From Ramlibacter paludis (GTDB lineage Bacteria; Pseudomonadota; Gammaproteobacteria; Burkholderiales; Burkholderiaceae_C): DNA of 64,000 bases. The notes under the pieces were generated by a model, which was not told where the DNA came from, made no database searches, and was given only the letters and a program-made list of their open reading frames with translations. Location: NCBI RefSeq assembly GCF_022012305.1, contig NZ_JAKLTM010000001.1:124001-188000 (forward strand), written 5' to 3'. The translations under genes and the position numbers were made by a program. Shown here one piece after another: positions 25,312-34,669 of the stretch. Positions within the stretch are counted from its first letter, which is position 1; every line of letters begins with the position of its first letter.

Positions 25312-26526
25312 TTACGAGGCCGGCGCCGCCGCCGCGTGCGCCTGGCGCTGCAAAGCCCGCCCGATGCAGGCCGCGAGCACCATGCCCGCGCCGGCGAATG
25401 CGGCCGTGACCTGCCAGGTCGATTCCCAGCCGCCGCTGCGGGCGGCCAGCCAGGCGGCCAGCGGCGGGCCCGCGAACTGGCCGATGGCGGACCACTGCTG
25501 CATCCAGCCGACCGTGCTGGAGACGGTGCCCTCGTCCGGCGCCAGCCGCACGCCCACGGAGAACAAGGTGCCGGGCACCAGGCCGCCCACGGCGGAGAAC
25601 AGCAGCACGCCGGCGTAGCGCACGGCCACGGCATCGATGCCAGTCGAAGTGGTCCAGGGCGCGAAGGCCAGCACCGCGCCGAGCGCCATCGCACCGAGCC
25701 CGCAATAAAGCAGGACCGTCGCGGGCACGCCGCGTTGCAGCAGCCGCCCCGCCATCAGGTTGCCGGTGAGGTTGATGGTGGCCGCCAGGGCGGTGGCCGC
25801 CGCGGCCCAGGCAGCAGGAAGGCCCGCCTGCGCGTAGATGGTGGGCAGGAAGCCGATCACCGCCAGCCACTGGGCGGAGTAGGTGGCGAAGGTCGTCGCC
25901 GCCAGCCAGGGGCCGGCTGACGTGAGGGTGCGCAGGATGCGATGGCGGCCGCCACCCGCCGCCTGCCGCGCGTCGCAATGCGCCGGCAGGGCGCGCCACA
26001 ACCAGGCGGCCATCCCCAGCGAAGCGGCCGCGGTCAGCCACCACCAGCCCGGCCACCCGCCCAGCGCGATCACCGCGGGGCCGAGCAGCAGCGCGCTGCC
26101 GGTGCCGATCGGCATGTAGGTGCCCCAGGAACCGAGCCGGCCACTGAGACGCGCCGGCTCCACCAGCCGGCGGATCAGGCTGGGACCCGGCAGCGAAGCC
26201 AGCAGGAAGCCCAGGCCTTCGAAAGCGCGCAGCAGCAGCATCGCTTCGGCGCTCGTGGCGAAGCCGCCCAGCGCGCCGGCCACCGAGAGGATCACCAGCC
26301 CCAGCACCATGGTGCGGCGCGGCCCGATCGCATCGGCCGCGGCACCCATCGCCAGGCCCAGGGTCATGCCGGCCAGCTGCACCAGCGACAGCAGGAAGCC
26401 GGCCTGCACCAGGCTGATGCCCAGTGCCTCGCGCAAGGCCGGCAACGCCGGCGGCAGCTTGCCCACGTGGAGGGCGGCGCTGATGCCGGCCAGCACCACC
26501 AGCGTGGCCGGATGCGGCCCTTTCAT
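25312..26526 (-). CDS. MFS transporter
   Basis: The 404-residue protein has about 12 hydrophobic helices in two halves and the motif-A-like loop MGAAADAIGPRRTMV between helices 2 and 3. Helix 1 begins at LVVLAGISAALHVGKLPPALPAL. This build is typical of CynX/NimT-type and drug-proton antiporter MFS proteins. The substrate is unknown. Its ATG overlaps the dgt stop by 4 bases, so it is translated from the same transcript as dgt. Confidence 0.88.
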   Translation of the reverse strand: MKGPHPATLVVLAGISAALHVGKLPPALPALREALGISLVQAGFLLSLVQLAGMTLGLAMGAAADAIGPRRTMVLGLVILSVAGALGGFATSAEAMLLLRAFEGLGFLLASLPGPSLIRRLVEPARLSGRLGSWGTYMPIGTGSALLLGPAVIALGGWPGWWWLTAAASLGMAAWLWRALPAHCDARQAAGGGRHRILRTLTSAGPWLAATTFATYSAQWLAVIGFLPTIYAQAGLPAAWAAAATALAATINLTGNLMAGRLLQRGVPATVLLYCGLGAMALGAVLAFAPWTTSTGIDAVAVRYAGVLLFSAVGGLVPGTLFSVGVRLAPDEGTVSSTVGWMQQWSAIGQFAGPPLAAWLAARSGGWESTWQVTAAFAGAGMVLAACIGRALQRQAHAAAAPAS

Positions 26527-27662
26527 GGCGCGGCGGCGAGCAGGCGGCGGCCGGTGAGCCGCTCGTGCTCGCGCAGCGCGTAGCGGTCGGTCATGCCGGC
26601 GATGTAGTCGGCCACCGCGCGCGGGGTGTCGCTGCGGGCGGCGAAGCCGGCCTGCATTTCCGCCGGCGCCGCGAGATAGCGCTGAAAGAGGTCGCGCACG
26701 ACTTCCTGGGCCTGCGCGCTCGTCTCCATCACGCGCGGATGCCGGTACAGGTTCTGGAACAGGAACTGCTTGAGTTCGACCGATCGGGCGCGTGCCTCGG
26801 CGCTGAACGCCACCAGCGGAGGCGCGGCCCGCACCGCATCCGCGCTCGCCGGCTGCGCCTGCGCGAGCGCCGTGCCGGTGGCCGCGATGACGTCGTACAC
26901 CAGCGCGCTCAGCATGCGCCTGATGCCTTCATAGAGGAGCCGGCGGCCCTGCAAGTCCGGATGGTCGCGCAAGGTCATGGCGATGTGCAGGCCGAACAGC
27001 GGTACCTCGCGCACCTGCTCCAGCGTGATCAGCCCGGAGCGCACACCATCGTCGATGTCGTGCGCGTTGTAGGCGATCTCGTCGGCCAGGTTGCACAGCT
27101 GCGCCTCCAGGCTGGGCTGGGTGCGATCGAGGAAACGGCGGCCGACGCCGCCCGGCTCGGCTTGCTCGATGCGTTCGGCGTTGGCGCGCGAGCAGTGCTT
27201 CAGCACGCCCTCGCGCGTCTCGAAGCAGAGGTTGAGGCCGTCGAACTGCGGATAACGTTCCTCCAGCGCGTCGACCACCCGCAGGCTCTGCAGGTTGTGC
27301 TCGAAGCCGCCATGGCCGGCCATGCACTCGTTCAACGCGTCCTGCCCCGCGTGGCCGAAGGGCGTGTGGCCCAGGTCGTGCGCGAGCGCGATCGCTTCCA
27401 CCAGGTCCTCGTTCAGCAGCAGCGGCCTGGCGATCGAACGCGCCAGCTGCGCCACCTCGATCGAGTGCGTGAGGCGGGTGCGGAACAGGTCGCCCTCGTG
27501 GTTGATGAAGACCTGCGTCTTGTAGACCAGCCGGCGGAAGGCGGTGGAGTGGACGATGCGGTCGCGATCGCGCTGGAACTCGGTGCGCGTGGGCGCCGGC
27601 GCTTCCGCGTGGCGGCGGCCGCGGCTGCGCGCGGGATCGCAGGCGTAGGCGGCCAGGCGCAT
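26523..27662 (-). CDS. dgt: Deoxyguanosinetriphosphate triphosphohydrolase-like protein
   Basis: The 379-residue HD-domain protein is of the dGTPase family (type 2, shorter than E. coli Dgt). It shows HSIEVAQLARSIAR, the HD motif in AIALAHDLGHTPFGHAGQDAL and the later EIAYNAHDIDDG. Enzymes of this group release triphosphate from dNTPs. Substrate preference within the family varies, so the symbol is by homology only. The gene follows aroB by 5 bases, a common order in Burkholderiales. Confidence 0.92.
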   Translation of the reverse strand: MRLAAYACDPARSRGRRHAEAPAPTRTEFQRDRDRIVHSTAFRRLVYKTQVFINHEGDLFRTRLTHSIEVAQLARSIARPLLLNEDLVEAIALAHDLGHTPFGHAGQDALNECMAGHGGFEHNLQSLRVVDALEERYPQFDGLNLCFETREGVLKHCSRANAERIEQAEPGGVGRRFLDRTQPSLEAQLCNLADEIAYNAHDIDDGVRSGLITLEQVREVPLFGLHIAMTLRDHPDLQGRRLLYEGIRRMLSALVYDVIAATGTALAQAQPASADAVRAAPPLVAFSAEARARSVELKQFLFQNLYRHPRVMETSAQAQEVVRDLFQRYLAAPAEMQAGFAARSDTPRAVADYIAGMTDRYALREHERLTGRRLLAAAP

Positions 27663-27667
27663 GGCCG

Positions 27668-28756
27668 TCAGCGGGTGCAGTCCGCGAGCACCTGGCGCAC
27701 CACTTCGTCCGGCGCGCCGCGCACGCCGGCGCGGCCGGGCGCTTCGAGCACGACGAAGCGGATCTGGCCGCCCTCGGCCTTCTTGTCGACGCGCATCAGC
27801 TGCAGGTAGCGCTCGGCGCCGAGGTTCGGGCCCACCGTGGGCAGCCCGGCACGCGCGATCAGCGTGGTCACGCGGCGGGTGAACGCTTCATCGACCAGGC
27901 CGAGCCGGCGCGACAGCTGCAGCGCCATCACCATGCCGCAACCGACGGCCTCGCCATGCAGCCACTCGCCGTAACCGAGGCCGGCCTCGATCGCATGGCC
28001 GAAGGTGTGGCCGAAATTCAGGATGGCGCGCAGGCCGGCTTCGCGCTCGTCCTGCCCCACCACTTCGGCCTTGATCTCGCAGCTGCGCCGCACGGCGTGC
28101 GCCAAGGCTGCGCGATCGCGGGCCAGCAACGCGTCGAGGTTTGCTTCGATCCAGTCCAGGAAAGCGAGGTCGTGGATCGGTCCGTACTTGATCACCTCCG
28201 CCAGCCCCGCGCTCAGCTCGCGCGCGGGCAGCGTGGCCAGCGTGTCCAGGTCGCAGACCACGCGCGCCGGCTGGTAGAAGGCGCCGATCATGTTCTTGCC
28301 CTGCGGATGGTTGATCGCGGTCTTGCCGCCCACCGAGGAATCGACCTGCGCCAGCAGCGTGGTCGGCACCTGCACGAAAGGCACGCCGCGCATGTAGCTC
28401 GCCGCCGCAAAACCGGTCATGTCGCCCACCACGCCGCCGCCCAGGGCGAACAGCACCGTCTTGCGGTCGCAGCCGTGGGACAGCAGCGCATCGAAGATGC
28501 GATTGAGCGTCTGCCAGTCCTTGTGCTCCTCGCCATCGGGCAGGACCACTTCGTGCACCTGCGCATAGCGCGGGGCCAGGGCGGCGCGCAGCCGCGCGGC
28601 ATAGAGCGGCGCGACGGTGGTGTTGCTCACGACGAGTGCGGCACTGGCGGGCGGCAGGCCGTCCCAGCTGGATGCGGCCTCCAGCAGGCCGGCGCCGATC
28701 GCGATGTCGTAGCTGCGCTCGCCGAGGGCGATGCGCACGTTGGAGGGGGCTGCCAT
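27668..28756 (-). CDS. aroB: 3-dehydroquinate synthase AroB
   Basis: AroB makes 3-dehydroquinate from DAHP, the second shikimate step, using NAD and zinc. The 362-residue protein has the NAD site [21 protein letters not shown] and [20 protein letters not shown]. The zinc ligands are in [23 protein letters not shown]. It lies 9 bases after aroK in the classic aroK-aroB pair downstream of the pil operon. Confidence 0.97.
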   Translation of the reverse strand: MAAPSNVRIALGERSYDIAIGAGLLEAASSWDGLPPASAALVVSNTTVAPLYAARLRAALAPRYAQVHEVVLPDGEEHKDWQTLNRIFDALLSHGCDRKTVLFALGGGVVGDMTGFAAASYMRGVPFVQVPTTLLAQVDSSVGGKTAINHPQGKNMIGAFYQPARVVCDLDTLATLPARELSAGLAEVIKYGPIHDLAFLDWIEANLDALLARDRAALAHAVRRSCEIKAEVVGQDEREAGLRAILNFGHTFGHAIEAGLGYGEWLHGEAVGCGMVMALQLSRRLGLVDEAFTRRVTTLIARAGLPTVGPNLGAERYLQLMRVDKKAEGGQIRFVVLEAPGRAGVRGAPDEVVRQVLADCTR

Positions 28757-28765
28757 GCCCCGAGT

Positions 28766-29293
28766 TTAAGTCCCGCCCGGAAGGTGCCCGGCGAGCTCGA
28801 GCTGCATCGCGATCATGTTGACCAGCGTCGGCACCGAAGGCCGGCCGGTCTCGACGGTGAAATGCGCGGCCTCGCGGTAGAGCGGGTCGCGCTCGGCGTA
28901 CAGCGTGCGCAACTTGTCCAGCGGATCGGCCACCTGCAGCAGCGGCCGCTGCGTGTCGTGGCGCAGGCGCCGGTACAGGTCTTCGGGCGTGGATCGCAGG
29001 TACACGACCTGCCCGCGCGCGCGCAGCGCCTCGCGGTTGGCCGCCCTCAGCACGCTGCCGCCGCCGGTGGCCAGCACGCAGGCGGGCCCGGCCAGGAGTT
29101 GCGCCAGCGTTTCCTGTTCGACGTCGCGAAACGCGTCTTCGCCCTGCTGGGCGAAGTAGTCGCGGATGCTGCAGCCGAGGCGCTGCTCGATCGCGTGGTC
29201 GGAATCAAAAAAAGGCAGCCGCAGCCGCCTTCCCAGTTGGCGCCCGACAGTGGATTTGCCACTGCCGGGCATGCCGACAAGAACGATGAGCAG
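28766..29293 (-). CDS. aroK: Shikimate kinase AroK (probable CTG start)
   Basis: AroK phosphorylates shikimate with ATP. It shows the P-loop GMPGSGKSTVG, the shikimate-binding DSD (FFDSDHAIE) and ATGGGSV, and the lid RPLL. The first ATG (29272) would begin at the P-loop itself (MPGSGKST) and delete beta-strand 1, which the fold needs. Reading upstream gives L-L-I-V-L-V-G, the expected strand, from a CTG at 29291-29293, with GGAG 5 bases before it. There is no ATG, GTG or TTG in that stretch. With CTG the protein has 175 residues, the usual length. It follows the Ig-like lipoprotein gene by 16 bases. Confidence 0.9.
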   Translation of the reverse strand: MLIVLVGMPGSGKSTVGRQLGRRLRLPFFDSDHAIEQRLGCSIRDYFAQQGEDAFRDVEQETLAQLLAGPACVLATGGGSVLRAANREALRARGQVVYLRSTPEDLYRRLRHDTQRPLLQVADPLDKLRTLYAERDPLYREAAHFTVETGRPSVPTLVNMIAMQLELAGHLPGGT

Positions 29294-29309
29294 GTTCGCT
29301 CCTGCGCTC

Positions 29310-31304
29310 TCAGGGCAGGACCACGGAACCGAGGGCGGTCACGTTGCCCTTCGGCGTCGTCGTCTTCACGGTGACCGTGGCGCCGCTGCAGGTGTCGCCC
29401 GGGGCGCTGCCGCGGGTGGTGACCACGCGATGGAGCGAGGGGAGCGTCGTGCTCGGAACGGTCGGGCCGATGACTTCGACGATGGTGCAGTTGGTACCAC
29501 CGCTGATGGTCGCCGACACGCTGGTGCCGAAGGGCAGCGGGTTGTTGTTGACGTCCCGGACGAACACGGTGGTGCCGACACCGCTGGTGTTGCTGAACAC
29601 GCCCGTGGTCTGCGCGAAACTGCCCGAGAAGATGATCACGCCCTGGCCCCGCACGCGCGTCGCACCCCAGGTGCCGTCGCAGGTGTTGGGGACGTTGGCG
29701 ATCAGGTTCGGGTGCGCCGCGCAGGCGACGGTGCCGATGCCGGAGCCGGGCACCGACGGGTCGCCCACCTTCTGCTCGGGCGCCGTGAAGATGCCGTCTT
29801 CGTTGTCGTCCAGGAAAGGCTGGCCCATGTCGTAGAAGGTTTCGCCGGCGTCGTAGCGGTTGTTGCCGTTGGCGTCGACGAAGATCTCGTCACCGTCCAT
29901 GTACGCCAGCACCGTCACCCGGCCGTTGCTGGGCCGGAAAGCCTGGCTCTGCAGCGTCACGGAGCAGCCGGACTTGCCGTTGGCGTCGATCACCACGCTG
30001 CACGAAGCGGTCACCTGGCCACCTTCGGTGATGAAGGAGATCGGCGTGCCTGCGGGCACCGGTTGGCCCAGTCGATCGGCCGTGCGCACGGTCAGGGTCG
30101 TGATCTCGCCATCGTAGGTCCAGCCTTCGATGTTGAAGACGCTGGCTGCCAGGGAGAAGAAGTTCTGCACCGCGCGGCCGGAGTCGACGCTCAGCCCCGA
30201 TGAGGCCGCGGTGATGGCCGGGTTCGACACGAGGACAGCGGTCAGGCTGAGCGGCGTCGGGAAGGCGCCCGACTTGACGATCACGGACACGACACCGGTC
30301 ACATCCGTCGAGATGGTCTGGGCAGCCGTCGAATTGGTGTCGGCAAACACGACACCTGCAGCGATCGCCGAGGGCGAAAGCGACACCTGCACCTGGCTCG
30401 AAGGCACCGGGTTGCCTGCCGCGTCCACGACCTTGAATTTCACCGTGGACTGCTTCACGCCGGAAGAGGCGGAAGAGGTGTAGATCGTGGTCGGAGCGGC
30501 CGACTGGAACAGCAGGTTCGTCGCCTGGGCAGGCTGCACGGCCACCGCCGTCTGGACGGGCGCGGCCCCGGGCGCGGAGGCCGTCAGCGTGGCGTTGCCA
30601 CCCGAGCAGCCGGCGGCCTGGAACGTGGAGGAGGCCTTGGCGCTGGAGGTCGAAACCGCCGTCGCCGGGCTGAAAGTGCCGCAACTGGCCGTGAACGCCA
30701 CGGTCACCGGCGTCGACGTCGCAGGCGCGCCGTTGACCGCGACATCCACCGAGACGGTGGTGTTCTGGTAGGCCGTCAGCGTAGCTTGCGCCGGCGTGAG
30801 GTTGGAGAGGCTCACATTGGACGCCGAGGTCTGCACATCCAGCGACGCGGTCAGCGGTGTTCCGTTGACGGTGGTGCTGGCGGTCAGGCTGTCCGCGCCG
30901 GCGCTGTTGATGCTGGCCGGTGCGACCTGCACGGTTGCCACGCCGCTCGCGTCGGTCAGGACCTGGCCCGAGGCCGGCTGGAAAGCAATGACGCCACCCG
31001 AGGACGTGAACGAAACAAGCTTGCTCACCACCGCGGCTCCGGCCGCGTCTTTCACGGCGGCCTTCGCGAAGACGGTGCTGCCCGAGGTGACGGCATTGCC
31101 GTTCACGGCCGCACCGGAAGAATCGACCAGGCTCAGCGCCAGGGTCGGCGTACCGGTCGTGGTGCCGGACCCGCCGCTGCCGCCACTACCGCCGCTGCCG
31201 CCACTGCCACCGGTCGTAGTGCCCGGACTGCCGCCGCCGCCGCCGCAGGCGGCCAGGGTGGCCGCAAGCAGCACGCCTCCCAACATTTTGATGAATCGGA
31301 CCAT
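29310..31304 (-). CDS. Ig-like (invasin/Big-type) surface lipoprotein with calcium-loop insert
   Basis: The 664-residue precursor has a lipoprotein signal (MVRFIKMLGGVLLAATLAAC), five glycines after the lipid Cys and a (Gly-Gly-Ser)5 linker. About four to five Thr/Ser/Val-rich beta repeats of roughly 95 residues follow, with phrases such as DASGVATVQV and DAAGNPVPSSQVQVSLS typical of Big_1 folds. Near 500-540 lies an EF-hand/dockerin-like insert, DANGNNRYDAGE plus DDNEDGIF. The start at 31304 gives the lipobox directly. It is inserted between pilQ and aroK, so I infer an outer-membrane or surface role tied to the pilus, but no function is proven. Confidence 0.85.
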   Translation of the reverse strand: MVRFIKMLGGVLLAATLAACGGGGGSPGTTTGGSGGSGGSGGSGGSGTTTGTPTLALSLVDSSGAAVNGNAVTSGSTVFAKAAVKDAAGAAVVSKLVSFTSSGGVIAFQPASGQVLTDASGVATVQVAPASINSAGADSLTASTTVNGTPLTASLDVQTSASNVSLSNLTPAQATLTAYQNTTVSVDVAVNGAPATSTPVTVAFTASCGTFSPATAVSTSSAKASSTFQAAGCSGGNATLTASAPGAAPVQTAVAVQPAQATNLLFQSAAPTTIYTSSASSGVKQSTVKFKVVDAAGNPVPSSQVQVSLSPSAIAAGVVFADTNSTAAQTISTDVTGVVSVIVKSGAFPTPLSLTAVLVSNPAITAASSGLSVDSGRAVQNFFSLAASVFNIEGWTYDGEITTLTVRTADRLGQPVPAGTPISFITEGGQVTASCSVVIDANGKSGCSVTLQSQAFRPSNGRVTVLAYMDGDEIFVDANGNNRYDAGETFYDMGQPFLDDNEDGIFTAPEQKVGDPSVPGSGIGTVACAAHPNLIANVPNTCDGTWGATRVRGQGVIIFSGSFAQTTGVFSNTSGVGTTVFVRDVNNNPLPFGTSVSATISGGTNCTIVEVIGPTVPSTTLPSLHRVVTTRGSAPGDTCSGATVTVKTTTPKGNVTALGSVVLP
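31169..31212. repeat. Short tandem repeats coding the Gly-Gly-Ser linker
   Basis: Near-identical 9-base units (GGCGGCAGC / GGCGGTAGT on the coding strand) repeat five times and encode the flexible linker behind the lipid anchor. Unit length is a multiple of three, so slippage would change linker length without a frameshift. Confidence 0.8.
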
Positions 31305-31334
31305 GAGTTTCTTTCCCTCTCCTACGGACTGCAT

Positions 31335-33455
31335 TTAGCGGCCGGCGGTGGCGCGCTCGGCCACCATCTTCGGCGTGATGAAAACCAGCATTTCCTGCTT
31401 GGCGGTGCTGCGCGTCTTGGTCTTGAAGGCGTTGCCGACCACCGGCAGGTCACCCAGCAGCGGAACACGCGTCTCGCTGTCGGATTCGGTGAGTTCGAAG
31501 ATGCCGCCGATGACCACGGTGCCGCCGTTTTCCACCAGCACCTGCGTCTTGATGTGCTTGGTGTTGATGGCGATGCCGGCCGCCGTCGTCTCGCCGCGGC
31601 TGTCCTTGGCGATGTCGAGGTCGAGGATGATGTTGCCTTCCGGCGTGATCTGCGGCGTCACTTCCAGCTTCAGCGTGGCCCGGCGGAACGACACCGAGGT
31701 CGCGCCGCTGGAGGTCGCCTGCTGGTACGGGAATTCCGTGCCCTGCTCGATCAGCGCCTTGGTCTTGTCGGCCGTCACCACCCGGGGGCTGGACACCAGC
31801 TTGCCCTTGCCGTCGGCTTCCAGCGCCTGCAGTTCCAGGTTCAGGAAGCGGTTGGCCGCGGAATTGAAGATCGACACGGCGAAGGTCGAGGGGCTGTAGC
31901 CGCCCACGCCGGCCGCCGGCAGGTTGACGAAGGTGGTGTTGGTCGTGGTGAGCTGCGTGTTGCTCTCACCGGTCGTGCCCGACACGGCGTCGTAAGTGCC
32001 GCCGAAGGCGACGCGGTTGCCGTTGCGCAGCGCATAGCCGGCGTCGCCGCCGTTGATGCCGCGCAGGTCGGAGCCGCCGAGGCGCACGCCGATCGACTTG
32101 CCGAAGCTGTCGGAGGCTTCCACGATGCGCGCTTCGATCAGCACCTGGCGCACGGCGATGTCCAGTTTGGTGATGAGGCCCTGCACCTGCTCCAGCTTGG
32201 ACGGCACGTCCGTCACGAACAGCTGGTTGGTGCGCGGCTCGGCCATCGCGCTGCCGCGGGTGCTCAGGATGCGGGCGGCGCCGGTGCCGGTCAGCTGCAC
32301 GGCGATGTCGGCGGCCTTCGTGTAGTTCAGCTGGAAGGACTGGGTGCGCAGCGGCTCCAGGCTCTGGATCGCGGCGTTGGCCTCGAGCTCGAGCTTCTCC
32401 TTCTGCGCGATTTCGTCCTTCGGCGCGATCCACAGCACGTTGCCGGAACGGCGCATGCCCAGGCCCTTGGCCTGCAGGATGATGTCCAGCGCCTGGTCCC
32501 AGGGCACGTCCTTCAGGCGCAGCGTCACGCCGCCGGTCACCGAGTCGGAAGTGACGATGTTGAAGTTGGTGAAGTCGGCGATCACCTGCAGCAGCGAGCG
32601 CACTTCGATGTTCTGGAAGTTCAGCGACAGCTTCTCGCCGCTGTAGCCCGGGCCCTGCGTCAGCTTGGTCGGGTCGATCTTCTGCGGCCGCACTTCGACC
32701 ACGAACTGGTTGTCGCTCTGGTAGGCGCTGTGCTCCCAGGCGCCCTTGGGCTCGATCAGCACGCGCACGCGGTCGCCCGACTGGAAGGTGCTGACGGTCT
32801 GGATCGGGGTGCCGAAGTCGGTCACGTCCATCCGGCGGCGCAGGCCTTCGGGCAGCGAGGACTTCAGGAATTCGACCACCAGGTTCTGGCCCTGCTGGCG
32901 GATGTCGACGCCCACCTGGTTGCTCGGCAGGTCGACGACCACGCGGCCGGAGCCGTCGGGGCCGCGGCGGAAGTCGAGGTCACGCAGCGGCTGCGCGTCG
33001 CGGTTGCGGCTTTCGGCGAACACCGGCGCGGCGGTCGGCGCGGCAGCCGTGGCGCCCACGGGGTCCAGCGTCACCACGAGCGACTTGCCTTCGATCTGCG
33101 TGCGGTAGTTGGTCGGCTGGCGCAGGTTCAGCACGAGGCGCGAACGGTCAGCCGCCTGCACGACGTTCACCGAACGCAGGTTGCCGATGTTCACTTCCAC
33201 CAGGTTCTTGCCCAGGCCGTTGGTCGCGCCCGGCACGTCCAGCGCGATGCGCGCCGGCGACTGGATGGCGAAGCCGTTGGGCACCGCCGACAGCGGCTCC
33301 GAGAAATCGATCCGCACCACTTCGGCGCCGCCCTGCTGGACGCCCGTCACGCTCTCCACCGCCGGCGCCGCCAGCAGCGGGCCCGACCACGCGGCCGCCA
33401 GCACCACGGCGGCGGCCACCAGGCTGCGCAAGCCCCATTGATTTGTTATCTTCAT
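31335..33455 (-). CDS. pilQ: Type IV pilus secretin PilQ
   Basis: PilQ forms the outer-membrane channel through which type IV pili and transforming DNA pass. The 706-residue precursor has a Sec signal ending near AAPAVES and two AMIN-type peptidoglycan-binding segments in the first 300 residues. An STN/secretin N domain (SLNFQNIEVRSLLQVIADFTNFN) follows, and the C-terminal secretin domain has VPLLGDLPVVGNAFKT. The ATG at 33455 overlaps the pilP stop, with GGAG 10 bases upstream. Any longer reading is out of the pilP frame and rejected. Confidence 0.96.
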   Translation of the reverse strand: MKITNQWGLRSLVAAAVVLAAAWSGPLLAAPAVESVTGVQQGGAEVVRIDFSEPLSAVPNGFAIQSPARIALDVPGATNGLGKNLVEVNIGNLRSVNVVQAADRSRLVLNLRQPTNYRTQIEGKSLVVTLDPVGATAAAPTAAPVFAESRNRDAQPLRDLDFRRGPDGSGRVVVDLPSNQVGVDIRQQGQNLVVEFLKSSLPEGLRRRMDVTDFGTPIQTVSTFQSGDRVRVLIEPKGAWEHSAYQSDNQFVVEVRPQKIDPTKLTQGPGYSGEKLSLNFQNIEVRSLLQVIADFTNFNIVTSDSVTGGVTLRLKDVPWDQALDIILQAKGLGMRRSGNVLWIAPKDEIAQKEKLELEANAAIQSLEPLRTQSFQLNYTKAADIAVQLTGTGAARILSTRGSAMAEPRTNQLFVTDVPSKLEQVQGLITKLDIAVRQVLIEARIVEASDSFGKSIGVRLGGSDLRGINGGDAGYALRNGNRVAFGGTYDAVSGTTGESNTQLTTTNTTFVNLPAAGVGGYSPSTFAVSIFNSAANRFLNLELQALEADGKGKLVSSPRVVTADKTKALIEQGTEFPYQQATSSGATSVSFRRATLKLEVTPQITPEGNIILDLDIAKDSRGETTAAGIAINTKHIKTQVLVENGGTVVIGGIFELTESDSETRVPLLGDLPVVGNAFKTKTRSTAKQEMLVFITPKMVAERATAGR

Positions 33456-33994
33456 TTCGACTTCTCCTGCAGTTGCAGTGACGCGGTTCTTTCCACCCAT
33501 TCGCCGGCGGCGTCCTGCACCAGTTCGCGCAGCACGACTTCCGTTTCTCCCACCTTGGTGATGCGGCCGTAGTTCTGGCCCAGGTAGTTGCCCGGACGCA
33601 CCTGGTACAGCAGGTTGTCCACCTTCACCAGCGCCACCGGCTGGCCCTGCTTCACCAGGCTGCCCACCATCGCCATCGCGTCCAGCGGGAAGGCTTCCAG
33701 CGGCTCCTTGCGGCGGTTCAGTTCGGGCGCCAGCAGGGCGGCGCTGGCCGACGAGCTCTGTTGCGAGTCGCGCTTCAGGGCCTGCGTCAGCTTCTGCATG
33801 CTGAAGGGATCGATGGCCGCTTCCTGCGTGTAGTCCTGCGGAGTGAACTTCTTCGGCTCCGGGATCGGCTGCACGTTCGGCTTGGTCTGGGCGCGCTGTT
33901 CCCGCATCCACTTCTGGATCTCCTCCTGGTCGGAGGACCCGCAGGCGCTGAGCGCGCCGGCGGCGACGAGGGCGAGCAAGAGGTTCTGCCTCAT
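33452..33994 (-). CDS. pilP: Type IV pilus inner-membrane lipoprotein PilP
   Basis: PilP links the PilMNO platform to PilQ. The 180-residue lipoprotein has lipobox ALSACGSSD, a charged Pro-rich disordered linker (TKPNVQPIPEPKKFTP) and the C-terminal PilP beta-domain. That domain carries LEAFPLDAMAMVGSLVKQGQPVALVKVDNLLY and PGNYLGQNYGRITKV. Overlaps of 4 bases on both sides (pilO, pilQ) support coupled translation. Confidence 0.96.
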   Translation of the reverse strand: MRQNLLLALVAAGALSACGSSDQEEIQKWMREQRAQTKPNVQPIPEPKKFTPQDYTQEAAIDPFSMQKLTQALKRDSQQSSSASAALLAPELNRRKEPLEAFPLDAMAMVGSLVKQGQPVALVKVDNLLYQVRPGNYLGQNYGRITKVGETEVVLRELVQDAAGEWVERTASLQLQEKSK

Positions 33995-34656
33995 TTCTTC
34001 CCCTTGGGCGCGGCCTTGCGCTGGCTCGCCACTTCGTCCGGATCCAGGTAGCGGTAGGTCTTGGCCGTCGCTTCCAGCGCCAGCTTGCCTTCGGGGGCCG
34101 GGATGACGTTGAGGTTGTTCAGGGTCACGATGCGCGAAAGGTGGGCGATGTCCGAGGCGAAGGAGCCGATGTCGTGGTAGCGGCCGGTCACGCGCACCTG
34201 GATGGGCAGTTCGGCGTAGTACTCGCGCACGCTCACGTTGCCGGGCCGGAACAGGTCGAAGTTCAGGCTGCGGCCCAGGCCGGCCTGGTTGATGTCGGAC
34301 AGCAGGGCGTCCATTTCGGCCTTGCTGGGAAGCTGCTTTTCCAGCTGCGTCACGTACTGCTGCACCTGTTCGCGCTGCTTGCGCAGGGCGTCGAGGTTGA
34401 CCGCCTGCACCAGCTTCTTCTTGTAGTCCTCGCGCAGGCCGATTTCCTTCTTCTGTTCGGCCTCGAGCTCCTCGGCGGAGTTGGTCAGCCAGAGGAACCA
34501 GAGCGCGACCACGATGGCGATCGTGACGAACAGGCACAGCGCGGCCTTCGGCACGATCGGCCAGGAGGCCGGGTCGTTGGGATTGAGGTTGCGGAACTGG
34601 GAGGCGATCTGCTCCTGGAGCGCCGCGGGGTCGAACTTCTTTGCTGCGGTGGCCAT
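33991..34656 (-). CDS. pilO: Type IV pilus assembly protein PilO
   Basis: PilO pairs with PilN to form the periplasmic alignment platform. The 221-residue protein has one membrane helix (LCLFVTIAIVVALWFLWL) and a long coiled coil (EELEAEQKKEIGLREDYKKKLVQ). A ferredoxin-like periplasmic domain with VRVTGRYHDIGSFASDIAHL follows. It starts 13 bases after pilN. Confidence 0.95.
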   Translation of the reverse strand: MATAAKKFDPAALQEQIASQFRNLNPNDPASWPIVPKAALCLFVTIAIVVALWFLWLTNSAEELEAEQKKEIGLREDYKKKLVQAVNLDALRKQREQVQQYVTQLEKQLPSKAEMDALLSDINQAGLGRSLNFDLFRPGNVSVREYYAELPIQVRVTGRYHDIGSFASDIAHLSRIVTLNNLNVIPAPEGKLALEATAKTYRYLDPDEVASQRKAAPKGKK

Positions 34657-34669
34657 GGTCAGTCCTTCT

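Noticed and set aside
28766..29272. aroK starting at the first ATG
   Set aside because: It would begin at the P-loop and lose the first beta-strand, which the kinase fold needs. The CTG at 29293 with GGAG restores it.
31169..31212. CRISPR-like or phase-variable repeat
   Set aside because: Units are 9 bases, coding Gly-Gly-Ser. No spacers, and unit size keeps frame.
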